A stretch of DNA of 64,000 bases from Carposina sasakii (Eukaryota; Arthropoda; Insecta; Lepidoptera; Carposinidae), in contig CP053156.1 of NCBI GenBank assembly GCA_014607495.2, positions 2,728,001 to 2,792,000 on the forward strand, written 5' to 3'. This document shows, piece by piece, positions 31,690 through 42,452 of the stretch; position 1 is the first letter of the stretch; each line of letters starts with the position of its first letter. The notes below the pieces were generated by a model. That model ran no database searches and was not told the origin of the DNA. It worked only from the letters and a program-made list of their open reading frames with translations. Both the position numbers and the translations under genes were made by a program.

Positions 31690-32175
31690 AGTATTAACTG
31701 CAGTATCAGAAGTTACGTCTTCCATTGCCAGACACCTATTATCACTTTTGAACCGCCTGCACACACCTCCAAACTTTAGACTGCCGACTTCAGTTGCATT
31801 ATTAATTTTTTCTTCGAAAAAAATTCAAAATGTCGCTTTTTTAAAGAATTGATGAAATTTATATTCAAGTAACTGCGTATTCTGTCTGATTAAGATTTTA
31901 AATAATTGTTTCATTTTATAGACATCTCACCATAAATGCTGGAATTCTGCTAAAAATGCATCAACATGTAAACTACATGCTATGTATAACTTTTATTTGA
32001 TTCCAAAATAGAATTTCATGTATCATGGTTACAGTACCTGCTTAAAAACAAATAAGTAAGAGCAGGTAGGTAAATAACAAAATTTAATATCGCAAATCGT
32101 CCCTTTTGAAGTGTATCTAAATCTTATATTTTACTTTCTCTACGACAAAGACGATTCCTTACCTCATATAATATA
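31690..32175. other. Unassigned stretch
   Basis: Nothing recognised. Confidence 0.3.
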
Positions 32176-32189
32176 CATAGCTGTTGCCC

Positions 32190-32540
32190 GCGACTTCGTC
32201 CGCGTCAACAAACAGAATAAAATATTTTAAAGTACTTCTGCGTAAATTATCCCCATTTTTTGTTTTATTTTCTTGTGGCAGAAGTGTGCAACATACTGAT
32301 TTTCTCCGCAACCCGATCTTGACAACGCGACATATAATTGGCCGTGTGAAAAGCAGTCTTGACGTAAGTCAATTCCAACGTGTTTAAACGTTTGCCCCTG
32401 TGATTTATTAATTGTTACAGCAAAAGATAACTTAACAGGGAATTGAATTCTTTTAAAATGTTGAATAACTTTTCCTAAGACGGTATTTTCATATCTCTCA
32501 AAATTTAGCTGGGCTGTTAAGGGTTCTGCATCAGGTTATC
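32190..32540 (-). pseudogene. Helitron Pif1-like helicase, C-terminal fragment
   Basis: On the minus strand the frame reads LNFERYENTVLGKVIQHFKR, FPVKLSFAVTINKSQGQTF, KHVGIDLRQDCFSHGQLY and VALSRSG. This is the last helicase motif set (motif V with INKSQGQT, motif VI with YVALSR) of Helitron Rep-helicases. It then runs to a stop near 32220. The upstream helicase and Rep domains are absent, so it cannot act. A duplicate of the first part lies at 32598-32680. Confidence 0.8.
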
Positions 32541-32680
32541 TAGACCTTCAAAATCGTTTATTACGTTATTAGAAAGTGCTTATCATGCTGAGCAAAACCA
32601 CTTTTCCTAAGACGGTATTTTCATATCTCTCAAAGTTTAGCTGGGCTGCTAAGGGTTCTGCATCAGGCAGTCTAGACCTT
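32480..32680 (-). repeat. Partial direct duplication within the Helitron
   Basis: TTTTCCTAAGACGGTATTTT ... TAAGGGTTCTGCATCAGG occurs at about 32473-32537 and again at about 32601-32667, with few differences. Confidence 0.75.
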
Positions 32681-32964
32681 CAATTTTTTTCTTTCATATC
32701 ATTTCTAGGGACGTCAGCTTTTATTCTTTCATACATATTTTTTGGATAACTTGAACCGTTTACGCAGCGCACGCAACGGAAGTCTCCAAAGTTGAATAAT
32801 TTTCTTAAATATCCAACACAAAAAGAATTTTTTAATTCGACCCAGTAGTTCCGGAGATTAGCGCGTTCAATCAAACAAACAAACAAACAAACTCTTCAGC
32901 TTTATAATATTAGTATAGATATACATGCATATACCTATAGTCACGCCCATTATCCCCAGATTGG

Positions 32965-33105
32965 GCGGAAGTGGGTTCGATTCCCACTCGGGTGAAGAAT
33001 TTTTTCCATTTTCTTTATTAATAATTTTATGAAATGTATAATGTCAATATTATTTCTAACTAAAGTAATAATACTTACGACTTTTGAGAAAATCTCTTAT
33101 CCAAT
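32965..33105 (+). mobile_element. tRNA-like SINE copy B, 5'-truncated
   Basis: Begins within the T-arm (GTGGGTTCGATTCCCACTCG), then GGTGAAGAATTTTTTCC and the shared tail. It extends to ACGACTTTTGAGAAAATCTC, which recurs at 38380, giving the longer form of the tail. Confidence 0.65.
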
Positions 33106-33164
33106 GAGCTCTTATCTGTTATAAAAATTATTAATTCAAATTCAAAATTCAAAATTCATTTATT

Positions 33165-33495
33165 TCAGGTAATAGGCCCAATAAATAAATTTTTAAAGGA
33201 ATGAAAAAAATTACCCGAGTGAGATTTGAACTCACAACCTCTCACAAACCGTGCTTTCGCTCTAACCAACTGAGCTATCAGCCCTCTAATTACGTAAAAT
33301 AGCAAAGCCGAAGCAAAGCGATAGCCAAAATTGTACAATATTCGCATTGAAATGTCAAAATTCCTTTGACATTCATTTAACGTAATACGAATTTGACAAA
33401 CAATCAGCGATTTTTGTAAAATTTTCGCTATCGCTTTGCTTTTGCTAGTTAGTCAATTAACTCGGATGACGAATTTTACCATCTCTTTTACATTA
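33165..33495 (-). mobile_element. tRNA-like SINE copy C with embedded foldback
   Basis: Minus strand: head TAATGTAAAAGAGATGGTAA (ending near 33450), a foldback (33295-33450, arms AGCAAAGCGATAGC and complement), then the tRNA-like part (33285-33212: GGCTGATAGCTCAGTTGG ... GTGAGTTCAAATCTCACTCG) and a T-rich tail. The T-arm stem GTGAG/CTCAC is perfect. It looks like a tRNA pseudogene, but the tail and the head are shared with other copies. Confidence 0.7.
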
Positions 33496-33499
33496 CGAA

Positions 33500-33890
33500 T
33501 AATTGGTGATTAAACGAACTTACCTGTAAGTGAAGTTCTATCACAATTATATGAGTACGTTTCATTCGAAGATATATTTTTAACACATGTAGTACTTCTA
33601 TTGTACTGGCAACTTCGCACAATTTCAGAGTGGGTAATTCGAAAACAGAACTACCCTACAACCTACGACACTATTCCTAGTCTACCGATAATTTCCTTCA
33701 TTCTTTAGAGCATCACAAAATTTTCTTAGTTTTAAGGGATCTGGGAAGGGAGGGTTTTATCTTATATCTTCGAATGAAACGTACTCATATAATTGTGATA
33801 GAACTTCACTTACAGGTAAGTTCGTTTAATCACCATTACATTTCGTACGTTTCATTCTTTGATATATTTTTAACACATGTAGATGTTTAG
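33500..33890. repeat. DIRS inverted repeat and internal complementary region
   Basis: Same layout as 2201-2620: two opposed hairpins around a segment complementary to 38150-38290. The outer hairpin is truncated at the junction with the SINE head at about 33496. Confidence 0.7.
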
Positions 33891-34061
33891 AGGTGAAAAT
33901 TTTGCAAGCATCCTGGTTAATGAGTTGTATACCTAATTATTATTGTAATTATGGGAAAAAAGAACACTATATTTTTACAAATTTTTGTTTATAACATAAA
34001 TATAACTTTTTAAATTAGATTAATTTACAAGTGATAAATCTGCTTATAAATTATTTTAAAT

Positions 34062-35077
34062 TTATGATGATTGATTGGACAGAAAGACTGATCTTGCAAA
34101 GTGAGCATCATCAGTCACTGGACGGTTATAGAATTTACCAAATGTTTCTGAGGCCTGCGACCAGCCAGCAGTTCTCCTAATAACGTCTAATGAGACACCC
34201 TGCGCTCGCACTGTAGATGTGGCAGCGTGTCGTGTGCTATGAGAACTCCATGCTGTCACATCCACCCCGGCTTCCGCCAGGATCTCCTTAATCCATCGGC
34301 TAATGGTTTGGGTGCTAACAGACTTATATGGTCTTCTAGACGTTATTATGAGATTTTCGACTGTGTTCGGTCTTAAATCATTTGTAACTAACAAATAATC
34401 TTGCAAAACTGTAGCAGGACATATATTGATATTTTCTGTAAAATAAGATAAGAACAGAATTGGCTGGTCGCGCCCAGCTGCTGATGTTTTTATAATGTCT
34501 GAAATTACAATTTTTATACCGTTCAGGCTGATATGGATATTATTAGCTTTAATGAGAGAAAGTGTCTGTGCTCTATGCGCAGTACATAAGGCCAGCAATA
34601 TCACGAGTTTCTTAGAAATTTTTGGCAGAGTTAAATCCTTATTAGGGCCCCATGAGGTAATATATTGCAAAACTGTATGAGGGTCCCATGTGGATGCGTA
34701 TTTTGGAATATTAGGCTTAATTTATATATACCTTTCAATAGTCTTTTAATTTGGTCATGAGATCCTGACTCATCTCCGAAAAGCAAACTTAGAGCCGAAC
34801 GATGACTATTCAAGGTGCCATAAGCCGCACCTTTATTAAACAGTTTTGTCAAAAAGGTCAACATTCTTGGAACGGAACATGTGTATGGATCTATATTTGC
34901 CTCAGTGCAGTACTGCCACCAATACTTGTAGGAGACACCATATTGTTGCAAAGTATTTTTCGACAAAGAAGCCATCATAAGGTCCAATGATTCGATAGGG
35001 ACACCTCGTTTCAGGAACGCGTCCCTGAGAGTTTGGCTGCACCCAGGGTAACCGGTTTGAGTTGTGGGTTCATACAA
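34062..35077 (-). pseudogene. DIRS tyrosine recombinase, one frameshift
   Basis: The start at 35077 (MYEPTTQTGYPGCSQTLRD) overlaps the end of the pol frame by 67 nt. The core-binding part is open to about 34712, where loss of one base (GGCC to GGC on the + strand) shifts frame. The catalytic part (34062-34670) keeps AHRAQTLSLI, SHSTRHAATS, TAGW and GKFYNRP, so Arg, HxxR, Trp and the nucleophile Tyr are present. About 335 codons if unbroken. It gives the ancestral start that is deleted in the 2.8-4.0 kb copy. Confidence 0.8.
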
Positions 35078-36489
35078 GAAGGTGATATAAGATTAATTTC
35101 AGGATTTATAAAACTAATATCGGATGTAACCATTCTTTGTAACAGTGGGAACCATGGCTGGGAAGGCCAGTATGTAAATATTAGAATGCCTTCAGCCTTG
35201 TCCAATATAATTTTTTCCAAGACCTTTAATACGAGTGGGAATGGTGGAAAAGCGTAAAAGTATACGCCCTTCCACGAGATAGTGAAGTCATCCACAGCAA
35301 CTGCATCTGGGTCTGCCTTCCACGACACATATCTTTGGCATTTGGCATTAGTGCGAGAAGCGAATAAATCGATATCTGGCTTACCTAAATCCGTTACTAG
35401 TATATTAAATACTTCATCTGTTAATGTCCACTCAATGTCCGTATCAACCTTTCGGGACTCTTCATCAGCTTCTCTATTGTCTTTACTTTTAATATAAGAA
35501 GCAGATAACCATATATTTCGCTTCTCGCACCATTGCCAAATTTCTCGCGCTAAATCATTTAGATGAGGATACTTTATGCCACCCATGCGATTAACGTAAC
35601 TCAACGCCATAGTGTTGTCAATACGTAATAAAATAGAACAGTTTCGGATATTACGTGCAAAGCATTTGAGTCCAAAAAATACTGCAAGCAACTCTAGAAA
35701 ATTAATATGAAAATTTATTTCACTAGCTTTGCATTTCCCATTTATTCTTTGATTTTTACAAAATGCACCCCAGCCAGACCTGGATGCATCTGTAAATATC
35801 TTTAGTTCAAAACTACTCGATTTTAATGGGGTTGATGTCGATAAAATATTTTTTGACCACCATTCTAGGTCAGGCAATATTATAGATGAAGGACGAAATT
35901 TAGCTTCGTATGTTTTATATATTTGTAATGCTAAGTATTTAATTTGCTCGAGACGTTTAGTGTAAACCCAGCCGTATTTAACTGCTGGGCATGCTGCAGT
36001 AAGGGTACCAATGAGACAAGCAAGATCTTTTATGGTGCATAATGGTAAGGATTGAAATTTCTTAACTAATTTTAGTATATATAATCTTTTATCCATAGGT
36101 AATGATAATGTCATGTCAAGAGTGTTATAAATAAAGCCCAGAAACTTTGTCTGTTGTAAAGGTCGTAACGAACTTTTTTCATAATTTATAACAAATCCTA
36201 AGCTTTCAAGTAGTGCCACTGTTTCCGTTACATTATATAAACATTCAGAATGTGTGTGGCCGATGCATAAAAGATCGTCTAGGTATATAACAGATATAAA
36301 TCCGCGATATCTAAGGTGAGCCACGACTTCCTTCATTATTTTCGTGAATGTTCTAGGTGCAGATGATAAGCCGTAAGGCATAGCATTAAATTCATATGTA
36401 ACATCTTTAAATGAAAATCTTAAGTATTTTCTTTGTGATGACATAATTGGCACTAACAAACATGATTCTTTTAAATCTATAGTGGCCAT
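35011..36489 (-). CDS. DIRS pol: partial RT, RNase H, methyltransferase-like region
   Basis: An open frame of 492 codons starting at MATIDLKESCLLVPI, which is RT motif A with its Asp. The RT core follows with MPYGLSSAPRTFTK (motif B) and IYLDDLLCIGH (motif C). RNase H (about residues 225-345) has FTDASRSGWGAFC, FLELLAVFFGL, RIDNTMALSYVN and NREADEESR, the full acidic set. The methyltransferase-like part follows: DIDLFASRTNAKC, YAFPPFPLVL and YWPSQPWFP. The N-terminal RT part is deleted at 36489/36490, joined through a short CCAT match, so this ATG is an internal Met and the protein is truncated. Confidence 0.8.
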   Translation of the reverse strand: MATIDLKESCLLVPIMSSQRKYLRFSFKDVTYEFNAMPYGLSSAPRTFTKIMKEVVAHLRYRGFISVIYLDDLLCIGHTHSECLYNVTETVALLESLGFVINYEKSSLRPLQQTKFLGFIYNTLDMTLSLPMDKRLYILKLVKKFQSLPLCTIKDLACLIGTLTAACPAVKYGWVYTKRLEQIKYLALQIYKTYEAKFRPSSIILPDLEWWSKNILSTSTPLKSSSFELKIFTDASRSGWGAFCKNQRINGKCKASEINFHINFLELLAVFFGLKCFARNIRNCSILLRIDNTMALSYVNRMGGIKYPHLNDLAREIWQWCEKRNIWLSASYIKSKDNREADEESRKVDTDIEWTLTDEVFNILVTDLGKPDIDLFASRTNAKCQRYVSWKADPDAVAVDDFTISWKGVYFYAFPPFPLVLKVLEKIILDKAEGILIFTYWPSQPWFPLLQRMVTSDISFINPEINLISPSCMNPQLKPVTLGAAKLSGTRS

Positions 36490-37571
36490 GTTTTATCCAG
36501 GAAAGAACTAATTTATTATTAGTGATTTTCATCCAGTTATCATAAAAATATTGCAGGCGACCCGCATGTACCTGTTTATCTAATGTCGCGTGTAGGCTCG
36601 CTGCTGAGTGCTCTGGTTCGGGTAGGCACGAGATCGTGTCAGTGTCGTCGTCGATGTGGCTCCGCGTCTGTATGATGTCGTTGTTCGTGGAAAGCCTCCG
36701 CGCCCCCCCCCCTGTTCCCTGATGTGTAACGAAGGGGGGCGAATCTCGTTTCCCGGAAGGCGAGATCTTGAAGTGGATGGGCCAGCGGAATTTGTATGTG
36801 CAGGTGCTGTCTTATGTGTCGGTTTCTTAATTTGTAGACCTTGTCTGGAAATAGCTTTTGAGGCTTTTATGGTCTCCGATAGTTTATCACCAAAGAGCGT
36901 GCTGTCTCGTTCATGATCTTTGATTAATGGCGTAAAGGATTTATCGAGGCAAGGTGTTATAAGTTTTGTTCTGAGCTCTGTTTCTATCTAATGTACGTCA
37001 GTCAAGATCCTGCAGCTATCCGACAGTACCTCTATTGCTTTTTTCTTGTCATCTCCAAGGAGGAGTAATGTAATTAATGGCTTTATTAATTGCTGTTATT
37101 CCAAGCCCTAATTGGTCTTTATTAACTGAATATTTTTATTGCCATTTATAGTGATATCAGATACAGCAGCTTTTATTTCGGCGTTTAATGTCGGTGCTTT
37201 TAGTAATTGACAATTTTCAGGTACCTGGTATTTTTAAGCAATTTTTCCTTTAGGCCTTTATTTAGTCCCTTCGCTAATATAGGCAACCAGCGTTGTGCCA
37301 GAGTGTGGTGAATTTTTTCACCAAACATCGGTTGCTCGTCCGTTGTATCACCCAACGCTAATAAAAGCTCCGGGTCGAGGTCAGGTGTCTCGTTTTGAGC
37401 TTCCGGGGTTATATTAACTTCTACCGGAGTATTTTCCAGTTTCTCTTGGGACTCTGTTGCATCATTGAATATCTGACTATACACACTATATTCTGAATAC
37501 CGTCGTGTTGACCCGCAGTCAACCTCCCGGTTAATTTTATGCATCATGTTAAACCTTCGTGATACCCTCAT
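36490..37571 (-). pseudogene. DIRS gag and pol N-terminus, frameshifted; first unit of array fused to gag
   Basis: 36490-36640 holds the residual pol N-terminus. Gag runs 37571-36650. The open part at 37200-37571 begins inside the first 115-bp unit (MRVSRRFNMMHKINREVDCG) and continues without a stop into gag (ATESQEKLENTPVEVN ... LAQRWLPILAKGLNKG), because about 71 bp containing the putative splice acceptor and the unit's usual exit are missing. One base lost in an A-run near 37230 and a 4-bp insertion near 37075 break the rest. The G10 run is conserved at 36703-36712. Confidence 0.65.
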
Positions 37572-37835
37572 TGTGATATCCTCCAGGTTAACTTAAAGAT
37601 GCTTATTCTGAATACCGTCGTGTTGACCCGCAGTCAACCTCCCGGTTAATTTTATGCATCATGTTAAACCTTCGTGATACCCTCATTGTGATATCCTCCA
37701 GGTTAACTTAAAGATGCTTATTCTGAATACCGTCGTGTTGACCCGCAGTCAACCTCCCGGTTAATTTTATGCATCATGTTAAACCTTCGTGATACCCTCA
37801 TTGTGATATCCTCCAGGTTAACTTAAAGATGCTTA
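37491..37835 (-). repeat. Tandem array, three units of 115 bp
   Basis: Units begin at 37491, 37606 and 37721, essentially identical to each other and to the array at 6246-6706, which has four. Each carries the 27-codon frame on the minus strand. Confidence 0.9.
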
Positions 37836-37928
37836 TTTTAGTTCACAAAAAAATTATACAGAACTTGTCTTAGAACATTTTGACTCGTGTACAAGAATAT
37901 TTAATAAGAGATCATTATATTTTCTTAC

Positions 37929-38061
37929 CTTCATTTTCCTCAGAATCTGACGATGACGAATAAAGAATCACTCTGTTTCGCTTCTTGTTTTGGCTTTCTT
38001 TTAATTTCTTAATTTTATTTAAGTAATAGTTAATTTCACTAGAAGCTTTGCGTTTAGGCAT
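37929..38061 (-). CDS. DIRS gag putative exon 1, second copy
   Basis: Same 133-bp frame as 6800-6932: MPKRKASSEINYYLNKIKK to SSSSDSEENE, followed by the GTAAG donor at 37928. The only coding change seen is Thr to Asn in the KKR block. The matching acceptor is deleted in this copy, so correct splicing is not expected. Confidence 0.55.
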
Positions 38062-38318
38062 GTTCTTAATACTCTGATAATAAATTTGAAAAATAGAATA
38101 AACTAAACTATAATACTAGAATTGAAAACGTGTGCTCGTTGCCGCGCACAATAAAAGAATAAAGGAAATTATCGGTAGACTAGGAATAGTGTCGTAGGTT
38201 GTAGGGTAGTTCTGTTTTCGAATTACCCACTCTGAAATTGTGCGAAGTTGCCAGTACAATAGAAGTACTACATGTGTTAAAAATATATCAAAGAATGAAA
38301 CGTACGAAATGTAATATC

Positions 38319-38565
38319 ACATAATTCCTAGAAAATTTTAAATATCAACGTTATTTCTTACTTAAATAATAAAACGACTTTTGAGAAAATCTCTTAAGAT
38401 TAGGTGGGCGTAATAGACAGTAACAGTACTTTCAGTAATTTAACAAGGCAATTTAATCTCCTAAAGTTCACAGCTGTTGCCAAAGCATTTTTAGTCGTGC
38501 TATAATCCTAAGATAATCATACCGATGGTGTTTACCTAATGCGATTCTACTTTAGTAAAACCATG
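38319..38565 (+). other. SINE-tail remnant then unassigned sequence
   Basis: 38340-38400 (ATTTCTTACTTAAATAATAA ... CGACTTTTGAGAAAATCTC) matches the SINE tail at 33050-33105. The remainder is unassigned. Confidence 0.5.
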
Positions 38566-38571
38566 TATATT

Positions 38572-39195
38572 TTTAACCGACTTCAAAAAAGAGAGGTTAT
38601 CAATTAGTCTGTATGTTTTTTTTTTTTTTTATGTTTGTTATCTCAAAACTCCGTCATTTATGAACCGATTACATTTTTTTTAAATAGTTTGTCATGGTAT
38701 GCTTCCAAGTTGGTCCCATATTCACCATGTCAGGATCTGATGATGGGATCTTGGAGAAATCGAGGGCAATCCTCAAATATTGTAGGCACATCTAGTCTGT
38801 TTTTAACCGACTTCAAAAAGAGAGGTTATCAATTCGTCTGTATGTTTTTTTATTTTTTTTTATGTGTGTTACCTCAGAACTCCGTCATTTATGAACCGAT
38901 TTCAAATTTTTTTTTATAGTTGGTCATGGTATACTTCCAGGTTGGTCCCATATTCACCATATCAGGATCTGATGATGGGATCTTGGAGAAATCGAGGGCA
39001 ATCCTCGAATATTGTAGGCACATGTAGTCTGTTTTTTATACTTTTACTGAGCGTTTTGGTCACCTACATTTAAAACATAACATCTGATGATGGAATCTCT
39101 AAGGAATCTAGGGATATCCTCAAATATAAAAGGCACGAGTAGTCCGTTTTTAGATTTTTATAGACAATTTTGGTCAGCTACACATAATATAAAGG
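38572..39195 (+). repeat. Dispersed repeat with 230-bp tandem copies
   Basis: TTAACCGACTTCAAAAA starts units at about 38573 and 38803, and a third, shorter and diverged unit follows to 39195. Related minus-strand copies are at 55365-55585, 61704-61960 and 63340-63600. Open frames here are by-products of the repeat. The block CTCAAATATAAAAGGCACGA at 39119-39138 is the empty site of the MITE at 61239. Confidence 0.75.
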
Positions 39196-39249
39196 AAACG
39201 AGGGTCTGATGATGGAGCCGCCGAAAAACAGATAGTGGAACTTTTTAGT

Positions 39250-39500
39250 AACAAAATCCCCCTATGGCAGGGGGAGGCCTACGTCCAGTAGTGAACTGCA
39301 ATAGGCTTATGAAGATGAAGATAATTGTGTTAAGTGGTGAAATTATATTTTGCGTTAAGCCGTGTCCGAAGTAAGATGGTTAAGGAGGAAGAGGTAGACA
39401 TGAGAATAACGAGATGACGGATAATAGGGATGAATGAAAGAAGAGTACCTACATATTGCACCGACCCCAAATGATTGGGAACAGGGCAGGAAGAAGGAGT
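39250..39500 (+). mobile_element. RTE-type LINE 3' ends
   Basis: 39255-39330 (GGCAGGGGGAGGCCTACGTC ... AATAGGCTTATGAAGATGAA) and 39350-39500 (GTTAAGCCGTGTCCGAAGTA ... GGGAACAGGGCAGGAAGAAG) are shared in inverse orientation with 60870-61100. Confidence 0.65.
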
Positions 39501-39525
39501 GTAATTATATGTTTCTTAAATAAGT

Positions 39526-40085
39526 GTGTACATGGCTGTTGTGCTGCCAAATTTCTTATATTCCTCCGAGGCGTGGTGCATGTACCGTCGCCACATACGC
39601 ACTCTGGATCGATTCCACCTCAAGTGCCTCCGATCCATCATGAGAATCAGATGGTCCAACCGAGTGAGTAATACCGAAGTATTGCGAAGAGCCAATGTAA
39701 GTGCCATTGAGGCCTACTTAATGCGTCGGCAGCTTCGGTGGTGCGGTCATGTGTCTCGTATGGCGGAGGAGAGATTGGCTAAGAGCATCTTCTTTTCTGA
39801 ACTAGAGGAGGGCAAACGGAAACGCGGCGGGCAACTCCTCAGATACAAAGATGTTCAGAAAAGACATGAAGAGATGCAATATAGATCCATCTAAATGGGA
39901 AGTTTTGTCAGCACAACGACCAAGTGGCGCAGGACGGTGATAAAGCAAGTACACGAGTTCGAGGAGCAGCGTCAAGCTGACCTTGACGCCATCTCCGAGC
40001 GCATGAACGCCAACTTAGTAATATCTAGGAGTAGAAGTGGTCGCCATGACCGAAATTGGTCGGAGGTCATCATTATCATCATAAT
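39526..40085 (+). pseudogene. Non-LTR retrotransposon C-terminal fragment
   Basis: Open for 122 codons (39526-39894): [57 protein letters not shown] and [17 protein letters not shown]. This is the RT-distal C-terminal region of a LINE. The frame shifts at about 39890 and continues at 39895-40080 (W-RRTVIKQVHEFEEQRQ). A tail of ATCATTATCATC closes it. The clade is not assigned; it is distinct from the RTE fragment at 11498. Confidence 0.75.
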
Positions 40086-40089
40086 CATC

Positions 40090-40495
40090 ATATTGTCAGA
40101 CGTAAAGTTTCGAAGCCTAGTCCTTTTTCTCTTTTGTCATGTGGCTTATTTTACATTATATAATATATATAAAAATTATATAAATCTGACAATATTATGC
40201 CTCTTAAACTTCGTACACGGCTTAACGCAATATATATTTGCCCTTTAGTAAAATTTTACTTTAGTAAGCTCGAGTTTTGGGAGGAAGTCGGTTTTTCGTT
40301 TTAAAAAAATTATTTCTCTCTTTTGTTATGTGGCCTATTTAATCATTTGCTGGCATATAAATCTGACAATATTATGCCTTCTAAACTTTGTACACGGCTT
40401 AACGCAATATATATTTGCCCTTTAGTAAAATTTTACTTTGGTAAGCTCGAGTTTTGGGAGAATGTCGGTTTTTCGTTTTAAAAAAAATATTTTAA
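40090..40495. repeat. Two tandem copies, period 177 bp
   Basis: GTACACGGCTTAACGCAATA occurs at 40213 and 40390 within two long copies (ATATTTGCCCTTTAGTAAAA, CTCGAGTTTTGGGAG). A few differences separate them. Confidence 0.8.
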
Positions 40496-40499
40496 ACAT

Positions 40500-41700
40500 T
40501 CTAGCTCATAAAGTGGTAACCTAACCTAACCTAACACCAGCGATTTTAAATACGTAATCTAACTTTTTACTCACATTTATATTGATGACGTTTACAACTG
40601 TGCAATAATGGATTTTCATACTTAGGTACTTTATCGCACCTGTAAATTGTCATAAAACAATCACGATGCGATGGAACTACCTATTGTATTGGTACCAAAA
40701 AAATAGAAATATTGAAATTCTTAAAAAAAAAATTCGTCACAAAATATTATTAATTCACATTTGATTACGATATTTTTTTTTGTTTTTATTATTTTACATT
40801 AACTTATATACAATACTTAAAATTGTACACTATATGTTTTGATAATTTTTCATATAGGCTGTAGCTGTCTGTTCCACTGTCCCTATTTTTGACTATTAAG
40901 AAAATATAATATAAACAAAGATTTTGTGGGATTTATTATTAATTTTAACCGGATTTGGCGTAGATTCGGCGAAAAAAGCTGGAAGGGTGCGGGTGTAATT
41001 TTCATGTGAAAATCAATTATTATTTATAAATGGCATGTCCATAAAGTGATGTTTCCTTGTAGATAAGTTATATTTTGTTTACTTGTGATTTGAATCACAT
41101 GCACTAGTGTGCATGGTTCTATACTCGTATTCAGATAAGCTGAGCAAAATTTGAGTCGGAAAACGATTTCTTAATGTAAGTTGTTTTTTGCAATTGCTTT
41201 TGTTTTTAACTAATTTTACATTCATTCTTTGGTAGGTATTTTCCCGACGTTTCGATACATCATCATTATCATCCATCATAAAATTCAGAAATAATATACT
41301 GAACACAATGCCTATATGCGTATACATTACCTTACCTTTCCTTCGAGATAAACTAAACAAAACAAATAAAAAATATTTTAACCATTTTAACCCCCGATGC
41401 AAAAGGAGAATTTCGATTATGTTTTTTTTGTTTGAAAGATGGGTTAGTCGAGAGTGTTTTAGCTATTTTATAAAAGCCGGTAAGTCTTTTGAAAGATATG
41501 AGAAGTGAAAGTGGCAATGAAAAATCTAATGTTACAAAATCTTCTTCTATATCTTCTAGTAACCTACATATAATAAAATTGTATCTATTTCTGTACATGA
41601 AGAATATATTGAAAAAGTTATAATGGGCGGACTTTATACACGCAAGAAACCCAAAACAATGTTTTTCCATTTTGTATGTATGTTTGCATATCTGTACGTC
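40500..41700. other. Unassigned, with three CCTAA units
   Basis: CCTAACCTAACCTAAC at about 40517 matches the insect telomere unit. No gene is recognised in the remaining 1.1 kb. Confidence 0.35.
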
Positions 41701-41878
41701 TGTATATTTGTGCACGCTAATCTCAGAAATCTAATCTCAGTTTTCATGAATATATTGTGACAGGTTCCACCTAAGAGGGGACCTACTTTTTATCCCGGGA
41801 AAATGTTTTTATCCCGGATAATTTCGACATTTTGTTTTTTCTGCAGTCTACGCGAACAGAGTCGCGGGTGTCCACTAG
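41700..41878 (+). mobile_element. Helitron 3' portion
   Basis: TTTTATCCCGGGAAAATG, CGGATAATTTCGACATTTTG and GCGAACAGAGTCGCGGGTGT, then CCACTAG before T. Same family as 10857 and 22865, opposite orientation. Confidence 0.65.
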
Positions 41879-41879
41879 T

Positions 41880-42450
41880 ATACTTTAAAAGGTATGAAAT
41901 AAAAATAATTTAATAAAATGAATTAAAAACCCCACTCCAAGTTAAAAATATGTAAGTTTTTTTGGGCCTGGGGGTTTTTTTTTATTAATTCTCAACGTAA
42001 TTCTAAAACTATTTATGGTGTTTATCTTTATTCGCAAGAAAAGTTAAAAATTCCGTGTGACAAACGTGAGCTTTGGTAATTATCGCACTAAGCATCGTGC
42101 GTAACTACCATCTTATTTAGCTCACTTGTATCATAATGTAAAGCATTATGTAACAATATTGTATATAGTTATTTCCTATCCCGCTTATTATAAATAAATG
42201 AATATTCACATACTTTACAACATATTACCATAATACCTAAGAACTGAAAATTTAAAAACCACTTTGTTTAATTGTAGTTTTTAATGTGCTCAGAGGAAGT
42301 GGCCAGATTTTTACTTTGTTTTACCGACATAAGGGTGCTTCTTCGAGCAAGTCATTCTTTGGTGATTTGCGTGGCAATATTTAAAGATGGTATTTTATTT
42401 CAAGTTACGTTAGAATCTAAAAATATTTATGTAAACTGTAAAAAAGGTCA
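41880..42450. other. Unassigned stretch
   Basis: No recognised feature. The start of a 96-codon frame at 42284 is not convincing because it runs into an inverted repeat. Confidence 0.3.
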
Positions 42451-42452
42451 AA

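Larger units (their letters stand above)
32178..32918 (-). mobile_element. Internally deleted Helitron with helicase remnant
   Basis: The minus strand starts TCTATACTAATATTATAAAG at 32918 after an A, a known Helitron 5' end. It ends at the CGCGGACGAAGTCGCGGGCA hairpin near 32185 followed by CAGCTA, a slightly decayed terminus. Most of the Rep/helicase gene is deleted. Confidence 0.8.
33497..38318 (-). mobile_element. DIRS-like retrotransposon, second minus-strand copy
   Basis: Nearly identical by eye to the copy at 2201-9775 but without the CACTA-like insertion, so it gives the empty site (about 38186-38195). It keeps RT motifs missing there, and conversely lacks RT sequence present there. 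Left inverted/internal complementary repeats are at 33500-33890 and the right terminal part at 38190-38318. Array of three 115-bp units. Left and right flanks (33045-33105, 38340-38400) both carry SINE-tail sequence, so it probably landed in a SINE cluster. Confidence 0.85.

Noticed and set aside
33212..33285. Functional tRNA gene
   Set aside because: Box-like sequences and a perfect T-arm are present, but four dispersed relatives share a non-tRNA tail and the anticodon arm does not pair well. A SINE is the simpler reading.
38635..39073. Two ~70-95-codon frames with similar protein sequence
   Set aside because: They are the same frame of the 230-bp dispersed repeat read twice; no protein family resemblance.
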